DNA of 60,283 nucleotides, from the NCBI GenBank assembly GCA_025350565.1, contig JANXXO010000094.1, positions 1-60,283 on the forward strand, given 5' to 3'. The position numbers and the translations under genes were made by a program. Of this stretch, positions 33,256 through 41,019 are shown in pieces; within the stretch, counting starts at the first letter, position 1; each line of letters starts with the position of its first letter. A model generated the notes under the pieces. It did not search any database and was not told the DNA's origin. It saw nothing but the letters and a program-made list of their open reading frames with translations. Source of the stretch: Acidimicrobiaceae bacterium (GTDB lineage Bacteria > Actinomycetota > Acidimicrobiia > Acidimicrobiales > RAAP-2).

Positions 33256-34455
33256 TTGAAACAAAGTCATATGGGCGGCGTAGCCCGACGGACGTTGGTC
33301 GGCCTGATGGCCTTTTCCATCGGGGCATTGGGCATCGTGGCCGTGACGTCGGGAGCGGGAGCGGCCGGACTCACGGCGCCGATGGCCGGCATGAAGCCCC
33401 TGCAAACGATTGGGAAGGGTGAGGGCAAGCTCAACCTCATCGCGTGGGAGGGCTACGCCACCCCCCAGTGGGTGAAGCCCTTCGAAAAAGCGACTGGTTG
33501 TCAGGTGAACGCCAAATACGCCGGCTCCTCGGGCGAGATGGTCTCGCTCATGAGCAACGGCGGGGGCCACCAGTACGACCTCGTGTCGGCTTCGGGTGAC
33601 GCGGACCTGCGACTCATCTACGGCGGTGACGTGAAGCCGGTCAACATCAAGTTGATCGCCGACTGGCACCAGTTCCGTCCGTTCCTGAAGTCGCCGAGTT
33701 TCAACACGATCAACGGGGTGCACTACGGCGTCAGTCTGCAATTTGGACCGAACGTGTTGCTCTACTCCACCAAGACCTTCAAGAGCGCTCCGACGTCGTG
33801 GAGCGTGCTGTACTCGAAGAAGTACACCGGCCAGGTCACGGTGCCGAACAATCCGATTCAGATCGCCGACGCGGCGCTCTATCTCCAGTCGGCGCAGCCT
33901 TCGCTCGGGATTACCGATCCTTACGAGTTGACCCAGCCACAGTTCAGCGCCACCGTCAAACTCTTGAAGTCGCAAAAGCCTCTGATCGCGAAGTACTGGA
34001 ATCTGGCGAGTGACGAAATCAACCTCTTTCAGAGCAAGACCGTGGTTGCCGGCGCCGCGTGGCCGTATCAGACGAATACTCTGAAGGCCAACAAGGCCGG
34101 CGTCGCGGACACGATACCGAAGGAAGGCGCCACCGGTTGGGCCGACACGTGGATGCTCGCCACCAATGCACCGGACCCGAACTGTGCGTACAAGTGGATG
34201 AACTGGGTCTCGACCCCGCACGTGCAGGCTGAACAGGCGATCAGTTTCGGCGAGACGCCGGCGAACTCGCTGGCCTGTCCCATCATGAACAAATTGCAGG
34301 CCGGGTCGTGTAATGGCTACCACGCCAACCAACCCGACTCCTACTTCAAGACCATCAAGTTCTGGAAGACGCCACTTTCTACGTGCGACAACGGCAAGAA
34401 CGACTGTGTTCCTTATCAACAGTGGACGAACGCCTGGACGCAAATAGCGGGATGA
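33256..34455 (+). CDS. PotD-like extracellular solute-binding protein
   Basis: This roughly 399-residue binding protein starts at TTG (33256) with AAGGGG 5 nt before it; an ATG five codons later is the alternative. The N-terminus is a signal peptide (RRTLVGLMAFSIGALGIVAV, then AGAAG) but no lipobox Cys follows, unlike most Gram-positive binding proteins. The body shows LNLIAWEGYATPQWVKPFEK and QYDLVSASGDADLRLIYGGD, typical of the spermidine/putrescine family. At least six cysteines are present, several near the C-terminus, so disulfides are likely. The ligand is unknown. Confidence 0.9.
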   Translation: MKQSHMGGVARRTLVGLMAFSIGALGIVAVTSGAGAAGLTAPMAGMKPLQTIGKGEGKLNLIAWEGYATPQWVKPFEKATGCQVNAKYAGSSGEMVSLMSNGGGHQYDLVSASGDADLRLIYGGDVKPVNIKLIADWHQFRPFLKSPSFNTINGVHYGVSLQFGPNVLLYSTKTFKSAPTSWSVLYSKKYTGQVTVPNNPIQIADAALYLQSAQPSLGITDPYELTQPQFSATVKLLKSQKPLIAKYWNLASDEINLFQSKTVVAGAAWPYQTNTLKANKAGVADTIPKEGATGWADTWMLATNAPDPNCAYKWMNWVSTPHVQAEQAISFGETPANSLACPIMNKLQAGSCNGYHANQPDSYFKTIKFWKTPLSTCDNGKNDCVPYQQWTNAWTQIAG

Positions 34456-35357
34456 CGACTTCGGTCGACCCCAGTACGAAGAGTGGAGGGCCGCGCGCCC
34501 TCCACTCTTCGGCATTGGCACGGTCGCGATGGCGCACGGCCTTCTTGTTGTCGCCCCCACTGCTGTGGTTCCTCGTTATCTATCTGAGTTCGCTGGTGTT
34601 GATGCTCATCACTTCGTTCTGGAGTGTCAACAACTTCACCTCGCAAATCACCCACCAACTCACTGGTTCGAACTTCGCGCAGATCTCGGCGGGAGCGTAC
34701 CCGACCATCATTCTTCGCACGTTCCTGCTGGCCGCGTTGGTGACCGTCACCGACGCGGTCGTCGCCTTCCCCTTCGCGTACGTGATGGCGCGTCTCGCCG
34801 GCAAGCGCGCCCAGCGACTCCTGCTCGGCGCGGTGTTGTTGCCGCTCTGGGCCAGTTATCTCGCCAAGGTCTACGCCTGGATCTCGATCCTCGAAAAGGG
34901 CGGCGCCCTCAACTGGACCTTTTCCAAGTTGGGACTCCCCGATCCCAATCTCGGCTTTACCAACGGGGCCATGTGGATCGCTTTTTGCTACATCTGGCTG
35001 CCATACATGATCGTGCCGATCTACGGGGCGCTCGAACGGATCCCCAGTTCGTTGCTCGATGCGTCGGCCGACCTCGGGGGCTCTTCGTGGTCGACGTTTC
35101 GCCGCGTGCTCCTTCCCCTCGCCTTACCAGGGCTCTTGGCCGGTTCCATCTTCACCTTCTCGCTCACGCTGGGCGATTACGTCACCCCACTCCTGATTGG
35201 CGGATCCAACTCGACCTTGATCGGTAACGCGATCTACGAGAACCTGTTGAACGGCGGCAACCTTCCGCTGGCCGCGGCGCTCTCCATCGTGCCCATCGTC
35301 ATCATGGTGGTCTACCTGACCATCGCGAAACGACTGGGCGCGTTCGAGGCGTTGTGA
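34452..35357 (+). CDS. ABC transporter permease (PotB-like)
   Basis: This 301-residue inner-membrane permease has about six hydrophobic helices, beginning with FLLSPPLLWFLVIYLSSLVL. The coupling loop is DASADLGGSSWSTFRRVLLP, close to the EAA consensus. The ATG at 34452 overlaps the TGA of the binding-protein gene by 4 nt; a longer in-frame start was rejected for that reason. It pairs with the next permease. Confidence 0.92.
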   Translation: MTTSVDPSTKSGGPRALHSSALARSRWRTAFLLSPPLLWFLVIYLSSLVLMLITSFWSVNNFTSQITHQLTGSNFAQISAGAYPTIILRTFLLAALVTVTDAVVAFPFAYVMARLAGKRAQRLLLGAVLLPLWASYLAKVYAWISILEKGGALNWTFSKLGLPDPNLGFTNGAMWIAFCYIWLPYMIVPIYGALERIPSSLLDASADLGGSSWSTFRRVLLPLALPGLLAGSIFTFSLTLGDYVTPLLIGGSNSTLIGNAIYENLLNGGNLPLAAALSIVPIVIMVVYLTIAKRLGAFEAL

Positions 35358-36184
35358 GACACTCCCGACTCTCTCGCACGGCGCTGTGGCTTTGGGTCGC
35401 TGCGGTGCTCTTCTTCTTGTTCGCACCGATTCTCACGATCGTCCTCTTCGGCTTCGATAAGTCGAACGTCGAGACCTGGCCGATTCAACATTGGACGCTG
35501 CACTGGTATTCGGTGGCCTGGAACGACCCCCAAGTGCGCTCGGCCTTCGCGCTCTCGATCAAGGCCGCCGTCGCCTCCACGTCGCTCTCCATCCTGCTCG
35601 GATCCATGGCCGCCTTTGGGGTGCACAAGGCCCGTTTCTTCGGACGCGACTCCATCTCGCTCCTGTTGATTCTCCCGCTGGCTTTACCCGGCATCATCAC
35701 CGGGGTCGCGCTCAACTCCGCCTTTCAGTGGGCGGGGATCACCTTGTCCGTATGGACAATCATCGTTGGTCACACCACGTTCTGCATCGTCGTGATCTAC
35801 AACAACGTGTTGGCGCGCCTTCGTCGAACATCCAGCACGCTGCTCGAAGCCTCAGCTGATCTGGGGGCATCGAGTGTGCAGACGTTTCGACTGGTGACGT
35901 TGCCGACCATCGCCACCGCCTTGGTGTCGGGCGCGCTGCTGGCCTTCGCGTTGAGCTTCGACGAGGTGATCGTCACTACGTTCACCGCCGGCGCTCAGAA
36001 CACCCTTCCCATCTGGATCTTCGGGGCGATTCGTCTCGGCCAGCAGCTGCCTGAAGTGAATGTCGTGGTGACGATGGTCGTGCTGCTGATGTTCATCCCG
36101 ATCTTGATCGCGGCCCGACTCACCGGCAGCGACAACTTTGCGCCGCGCGTCGCGGCGACGCGCAAAGTAACGACGGCTCCGTAG
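35354..36184 (+). CDS. ABC transporter permease (PotC-like)
   Basis: This 276-residue second permease has about six helices and an EAA loop, EASADLGASSVQTFRLVTLP. The segment LPLALPGIITGVALNSAFQW matches the PotC group. The GTG overlaps the first permease gene by 4 nt (GTGA). It is the last gene of the DeoR-led operon, which ends 7 nt before a convergent gene with no clear terminator. Confidence 0.92.
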   Translation: MRHSRLSRTALWLWVAAVLFFLFAPILTIVLFGFDKSNVETWPIQHWTLHWYSVAWNDPQVRSAFALSIKAAVASTSLSILLGSMAAFGVHKARFFGRDSISLLLILPLALPGIITGVALNSAFQWAGITLSVWTIIVGHTTFCIVVIYNNVLARLRRTSSTLLEASADLGASSVQTFRLVTLPTIATALVSGALLAFALSFDEVIVTTFTAGAQNTLPIWIFGAIRLGQQLPEVNVVVTMVVLLMFIPILIAARLTGSDNFAPRVAATRKVTTAP

Positions 36185-36191
36185 GCCAGCG

Positions 36192-36746
36192 TTAGGTCGC
36201 CGGAGATCCGTCGTCGGTGTCCAACGAGTCGACCACGAGGTCGTTTCGAACCTCGCGCTGACTCTCTTCCACTTCGAGCATGAAGGCTTTGGGCGCTTCT
36301 TCCAACATCATGAGTGACTCGGCGGCGCCGGGCGTGGCTCGGAGCAGTTCATCGAGTTTGCGTTGCGTGGCCACTTGCTCACGCCCTTGGGTGTGCTGGA
36401 TGGTAAAGACCATGAGCAGGGTCACCGACGAGACGGCGACTTCGAAGGTCACCACCCACGAGTTGGGAAATCCGAGCACCGCGCCGAGCACCAACATGAT
36501 GACCAGCGCCCCGGTAAAGGTGACGACCACGGTCGACATCGACGCGTAGTGGTCCACGTGATAGATGGCCTTACTCAACAGCGGCAGCTGCTGGGTCTTT
36601 CGCGAAATCACCTTGGCCGGACGGGTCGCCTCGGGGTTCGCACCGATGTTGTCGATGCTCGGAATTAAGGGTGGTGTCGGATAGTCGGGCGCCGACGGCG
36701 AACTCGACGTGGCGCCGTCCGATGCTCTCCTCGTACGTCGTGACAT
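36192..36746 (-). CDS. Low-affinity iron permease family protein
   Basis: This 184-residue protein has a Ser/Pro-rich cytoplasmic N-terminus and two hydrophobic helices (about residues 70-90 and 98-116). The helices are flanked by FPNSWVVTFEVAVSSVTLLM and VFTIQHTQGREQVATQRKLD, the bacterial low-affinity iron permease pattern, and an acidic C-terminus follows. GAGGAGAACC precedes the ATG. The bacterial family resembles part of yeast Fet4, but iron transport by the short bacterial forms is not well proven. It is transcribed alone. Confidence 0.75.
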   Translation of the reverse strand: MSRRTRRASDGATSSSPSAPDYPTPPLIPSIDNIGANPEATRPAKVISRKTQQLPLLSKAIYHVDHYASMSTVVVTFTGALVIMLVLGAVLGFPNSWVVTFEVAVSSVTLLMVFTIQHTQGREQVATQRKLDELLRATPGAAESLMMLEEAPKAFMLEVEESQREVRNDLVVDSLDTDDGSPAT

Positions 36747-37175
36747 GGTTCTCCTCGTTCATCGCACTATTGCCTCGGTCACCCGAAACTGACCGAAAAG
36801 GGGAGCGGCCGCCACCGTGCGCGTCCATTGAACGCGTCGGCCACTGCGTGTTTCCCTGATGTACCACTCTATTTTTTGTCTCGACAACCTTGACCCGAGC
36901 AGTATGCACTGGATTCGACCACAGGTATTCACACGATGTTCACTCGTTGAAATTGACAGATGACCGAAGGAGTTGCAATCTAAGACCGGTAAGTTGGGAG
37001 CGGAGAGCAAAGAGGCTGCCAGGTCACCAGAGACGCCGAACCAGGACTTGACAACGAAGCCGTCCAAGCCCATTCAACGCCTCCAATGACTGGCGGACTC
37101 TTGCGAAGAGTCGCGGTTGTGGTCCACTTCAAGAAAGTTGGACCAAAACCAGCAGTTGAAGGAGAAAGGACACCG
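36747..37175. other. Intergenic region between divergent genes
   Basis: These 429 bp lie between the iron-permease gene (minus) and the glycosyltransferase gene (plus). Two TTGACA hexamers occur on the plus strand near 36953 and 37047. The -10 candidates behind them (CAATCT, CATTCA) are weak, so promoter calls are tentative. Short frames here look unlike protein. Nothing else was recognised. Confidence 0.35.
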
Positions 37176-38423
37176 ATGCCGAAGAACGAACGTGATTACC
37201 CCTCGACACGAACTGTCCCCACTCTCCAATCCGTGACCGGGCTCGAAGTATCGGAGGCCGCCATGGAGGAGGCGATGCCCATGAGCGACCACCGCCTGAG
37301 CAACTACGCCATGATTTCCACCTTTCCGCCGACGCAGTGCGGTATCGCCACCTTCGCGGCCGCCCTCTCGGGAGGGCTCTACGAACTGGGCGACAACGTC
37401 GGTATCGTCCGCGTCGGGGGCGAACACGACGACGCTCGTCCGAACGTGGTCGCCGATCTCAACGACGGCCGGGGTCGAGTGTCGATCGGAGCGCTCGAGG
37501 CGCTCAACCAGGCTGACGTGGTGATTGTCCAACACGAGTACGGCATCTACGACGGACCGGACGGCGAATCAATCGTGCCCGTACTCAGAGAGATCGATCG
37601 ACCAACGATCGTCGTCGCCCACACGGTCTTGGAAGTGCCCAACGATCACCAGCGCAGCGTGCTCGAGGGCGTCGTTCGTTACGCCGACGCCGTGGTGGTG
37701 ATGACCGAGGCCGGTCGCATCCGCCTCTGCTCGGGCTTCGACGTCGATCCTCTCAAAATTTCGGTGATACCTCACGGGGCCGCGGTGTCGACGGCGGTCC
37801 GCCCGGAGCATCTCTCGGAACGGCCCCAGCTCTTGACGTGGGGACTCCTCGGACCGGGCAAAGGAATTGAATGGGCGATCGATGCGCTCGCCATGGTCCG
37901 TAACGTCAAACCACGACCGACCTACGTGGTGGCCGGAAAGACGCACCCAAAAGTGCTCGAATACGAGGGCGACGGTTACCGCGAGATGCTCGAGCAGCGC
38001 GTCATCGACCGCAAGGTGCAAGGCGACGTCATCTTCAGCTCTGAGTACCGCTCGCTCGATTCGCTGGCGCAGTTGATCAGGGACTCATCGATCGTGATTC
38101 TGCCCTACGACTCGCCCGATCAGGTGACCTCGGGTGTTCTGGTCGACGCGATTGCGGCCGGTCGGCCGGTGATTGCCACGGCCTTCCCCCACGCCGTCGA
38201 GCTGCTGGAAAGTGGCGCCGGCATCGTGGTGCCGCGCCGCGATCCCAAAGCGCTCGCCGAAGCCATTCGTACGGTGTTGACGCATCCCCGATTGGCCGAA
38301 GCGATGGCCGCCGAAGCCCGACGGTTAGCCCCTACCCTCGCGTGGCCCTATATCGCGTCGCGCTACGGCGCGCTCGGCGAAGAGCTGCTGGCGAAGCTAT
38401 CACCCGTCCAGGCGTCTCGATGA
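37176..38423 (+). CDS. GT4-type glycosyltransferase
   Basis: This 415-residue GT-B fold enzyme contains STFPPTQCGIATFAAALS and the HEYGIYDGPDGESIV segment in the acceptor domain. The C-terminal donor domain has LLGPGKGIEWAIDALAM, YVVAGKTHP and VILPYDSPDQVTSGVLVDAI with AAGRPVIATAFPHAVELL, the GT4 nucleotide-sugar site. The ATG at 37176 has an AAGGAGAAAGGA site. The next gene overlaps by 4 nt and a GH130-like gene by 4 nt after that. This grouping suggests synthesis and turnover of a mannose-containing glycan; the donor is not proven. Confidence 0.88.
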   Translation: MPKNERDYPSTRTVPTLQSVTGLEVSEAAMEEAMPMSDHRLSNYAMISTFPPTQCGIATFAAALSGGLYELGDNVGIVRVGGEHDDARPNVVADLNDGRGRVSIGALEALNQADVVIVQHEYGIYDGPDGESIVPVLREIDRPTIVVAHTVLEVPNDHQRSVLEGVVRYADAVVVMTEAGRIRLCSGFDVDPLKISVIPHGAAVSTAVRPEHLSERPQLLTWGLLGPGKGIEWAIDALAMVRNVKPRPTYVVAGKTHPKVLEYEGDGYREMLEQRVIDRKVQGDVIFSSEYRSLDSLAQLIRDSSIVILPYDSPDQVTSGVLVDAIAAGRPVIATAFPHAVELLESGAGIVVPRRDPKALAEAIRTVLTHPRLAEAMAAEARRLAPTLAWPYIASRYGALGEELLAKLSPVQASR

Positions 38424-39430
38424 CCCCCTCACCTCGCTTTGACCACCTCGTGGCGATGACCGATCAGTACGGAACGTTCGAACACGCCGAAGGGGCCGTC
38501 GCTCGTCGCGAGCACGGTTACTGCGTTGACGACGTCGCTCGGGTACTCCTCGTGGCCTCGCGTGAACCTCGCCCCCCGGAGGCGGTTCGCTCGCTGGCTC
38601 AAAGTTCGCTGTCCTTCGTCACCGAGTCAATGGGCCCGAGAGGTGAGATACGCAACCGGCGAGCGACGGACGGCTCCTGGACGACCGAACCGTCGACGGA
38701 GGACTGTTGGGGTCGCGCCCTTTGGGGACTCGGTACCGCGGCCGCGAGTGGTCAGTTCTCGGTCGCCGCGACGGCCCACGCCACCTTTGAGCGAGGAGCG
38801 TCGCAGCGGAGCCGTTATGTGCGCTCCATGGCCTTCGCCGTCCTCGGCGCCGCGGCACTTTTGAGCGTCGACGCTCAGAATCGCTTGGCGCTGGCGTTAG
38901 TGAGCGACGCCGCCGACATGTTGCCACCACTTCGCAATGACAACCTTTGGCCCTGGCCCGAGGACCGGCTGTACTACGCCAATGCCCTCTTGCCCGACGC
39001 GATGATGGCCGCGGGCACCGTGTTGGAACGCCCCGAACTGATCACTCGGGGCGTCACCCTCTTGACGTGGCTACTCACGCGAGAGACGCGAGAGGGTCAT
39101 CTCTCGGTGACGCCGCACGGGGGTGCGGGTCCGGGCGACCAAGGACCGGGCTTCGACCAGCAACCAATAGAGGTCTCGACCATGGCCGACGCCTGTGCGC
39201 GAGCGCTCACGGTGGAGCGTTCAGCGCGGTGGCTGGAGGGCATTCGCATGGCTGACGCCTGGTTTGACGGAGACAACGACGCTCAGATCGTGATGTGGGA
39301 TCCCGTGACGGGAGGCGGGTTTGATGGTCTTCTTTCGGACGTGGCCAACATCAATGAAGGAGCGGAGTCAACTTTGGCTCTAGTATCGACGCGCCAGCAG
39401 GCATTCGCGCATCAAACTGTTACTACATGA
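38420..39430 (+). CDS. Putative (alpha/alpha)-barrel glycosidase-like protein
   Basis: This 336-residue protein is rich in helix-forming repeats and conserved aromatic/acidic segments: TDQYGTFEHAEG, REHGYCVDDVARVLLVA, TEDCWGRALWGLG, LWPWPEDRLYYANALLPDAM and FDQQPIEVSTMADACARAL. This layout suggests a helical-toroid carbohydrate-active enzyme. It sits between a GT4 gene and a GH130-like gene with 4-nt overlaps on both sides, so all three are made together. The exact family and reaction were not identified. Confidence 0.75.
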   Translation: MTPSPRFDHLVAMTDQYGTFEHAEGAVARREHGYCVDDVARVLLVASREPRPPEAVRSLAQSSLSFVTESMGPRGEIRNRRATDGSWTTEPSTEDCWGRALWGLGTAAASGQFSVAATAHATFERGASQRSRYVRSMAFAVLGAAALLSVDAQNRLALALVSDAADMLPPLRNDNLWPWPEDRLYYANALLPDAMMAAGTVLERPELITRGVTLLTWLLTRETREGHLSVTPHGGAGPGDQGPGFDQQPIEVSTMADACARALTVERSARWLEGIRMADAWFDGDNDAQIVMWDPVTGGGFDGLLSDVANINEGAESTLALVSTRQQAFAHQTVTT

Positions 39431-40962
39431 AATCCAAACCCTCCATCCAACGCCGTGCCGTTCATATCGTTCCCGACTCGTCGCGAGTTGTCGCGTTGCT
39501 CTTCGTCGCCGGACAGGAATTGGGCGGGGCCGAGTCGCGCGCGTCCAACGTCGTCAAGCGCATCGTGTCGTTGCCGGAAGTCGACGTCAAGCGACGGCTG
39601 AAAGAGGTCGTGCAGCGCTTCGCCCGACGACATCGCGACATCGCCGCCGTCTTTGCCCAGCACGCCGAACGGGTGAGCAACCGGTTGGACCCGAGCGACA
39701 ACCTCAGCCAAGAGCGCTGGCTGCTTCTCGGCGCCTCGTTCACCCACGAGTACTCACTCGAAGCAGCGTCAGTCTGCAACCCCAGCATGGTGTTGCACCC
39801 CGACCAGTCAGGCGTGCCCGAGGGAGCGGCTCGTTTCGTGATGAGTTTTCGCGCCGTGGGCGAGGGACATCGCTCGAGCATTGGTTTTCGCACGGGACTC
39901 GTCAGTGCCGAAGGCGAGATCACCCTCGACGAACGAGGACCCTTCCCGATGATTGGCACGGCGCGCGACGGGATCTTTCACCGCGACGTCTTTCATGCTC
40001 GGCTGAAGGCCATGGGCCAAGACGGCGAGAGCTCGGCGTACGTGCTCGACGAACTGCCGCTCATTTTCTCGATCGAAGAACTCGAGGTCCGACTCGAACT
40101 CCTCGTTTCCGAGCACGACACGCGTCAAGACGCGCACATGATCGCCAGTCAACACCGCTCCATCGCGGCCTGTAGTTACGGCGTCACCTTCGACCAGGTG
40201 GACGATCTGTCCGAGCGTGTGCTCTGGCCGGTGATGGCGGCCGAATCACACGGCATGGAGGACGCACGTTTTGTGCGTTTCACCGAGCCAGACGGATCCA
40301 TCACCTACCTCGCCACCTATACGGCCTTCGACGGGGCGCACATCTCGCAACAACTGCTCCGCACCGACGACTTCGTCACCTTCGACGCCTCCCCGGTCGT
40401 GGGCGCGGCGTCGCTCAACAAGGGACTGGCCCTTTTCCCGCGCCGCATTGACGGACACTTCGCGGCGCTCACTCGCTACGACCGCGAGACCAACGCGGTC
40501 TGTTTTTCGGACACCCTCGGGCATTGGGGACGAGCCATCACCTTCCAGATTCCCGAATGGGACTGGGAGGTTATTCAACTCGGCAACTGCGGCTCGCCCA
40601 TCGAAACCGAAGCCGGGTGGCTGGTCCTCACGCACGCGGTGGGACCCATGCGCACCTACAGCATCGGCGCCGTGCTCCTCGACCTGCACGACCCGAAGAA
40701 GATGATTGCCTCGTTGAAGGAACCGCTCATCACCGCGACCCCCGACGAGCAAGACGGGTACGTGCCCAACGTCGTGTACACCTGTGGGGCGATGCAGCAC
40801 GGCGACGTCCTGGTGATTCCTTATGGCGTGGCTGACGCGCGGATCAACTTCGCCACGTTGAGCATCAAGGAACTCTTAGCGTCGATGATCACGGCCGAAC
40901 ACCCGACGAGGATCAACAAGGTGCATCACCGCCGCGTCGAAGACCTGGCGCTCGGGCACTAG
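39427..40962 (+). CDS. GH130-like glycoside phosphorylase/hydrolase
   Basis: The C-terminal two thirds of this 511-residue protein form a five-bladed propeller of GH130 type: VCNPSMV, HGMEDARFVRF, NKGLALFPRRIDGHFAAL, GNCGSPIETEAGWLVLTHAV and GYVPNVVYTCGAM with YGVADARI. GH130 enzymes act on beta-mannosides, many as phosphorylases. The N-terminal roughly 130 residues (with ELGGAESRASNVVKRIV) are an extension not found in the shorter 300-350 residue members. The ATG overlaps the preceding gene by 4 nt. Substrate and phosphorolysis versus hydrolysis cannot be decided by eye. Confidence 0.85.
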   Translation: MKSKPSIQRRAVHIVPDSSRVVALLFVAGQELGGAESRASNVVKRIVSLPEVDVKRRLKEVVQRFARRHRDIAAVFAQHAERVSNRLDPSDNLSQERWLLLGASFTHEYSLEAASVCNPSMVLHPDQSGVPEGAARFVMSFRAVGEGHRSSIGFRTGLVSAEGEITLDERGPFPMIGTARDGIFHRDVFHARLKAMGQDGESSAYVLDELPLIFSIEELEVRLELLVSEHDTRQDAHMIASQHRSIAACSYGVTFDQVDDLSERVLWPVMAAESHGMEDARFVRFTEPDGSITYLATYTAFDGAHISQQLLRTDDFVTFDASPVVGAASLNKGLALFPRRIDGHFAALTRYDRETNAVCFSDTLGHWGRAITFQIPEWDWEVIQLGNCGSPIETEAGWLVLTHAVGPMRTYSIGAVLLDLHDPKKMIASLKEPLITATPDEQDGYVPNVVYTCGAMQHGDVLVIPYGVADARINFATLSIKELLASMITAEHPTRINKVHHRRVEDLALGH

Positions 40963-41019
40963 CGATTGAGGCGTGCGCAACACGTCGAGCAGTTCGAGGC
41001 GGAAGCACACGTCAGCCGG

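Noticed and set aside
36759..37073. 104-residue minus-strand frame upstream of the glycosyltransferase operon
   Set aside because: Composition is not protein-like, there is no ribosome-binding site, and it lies in a probable promoter region.
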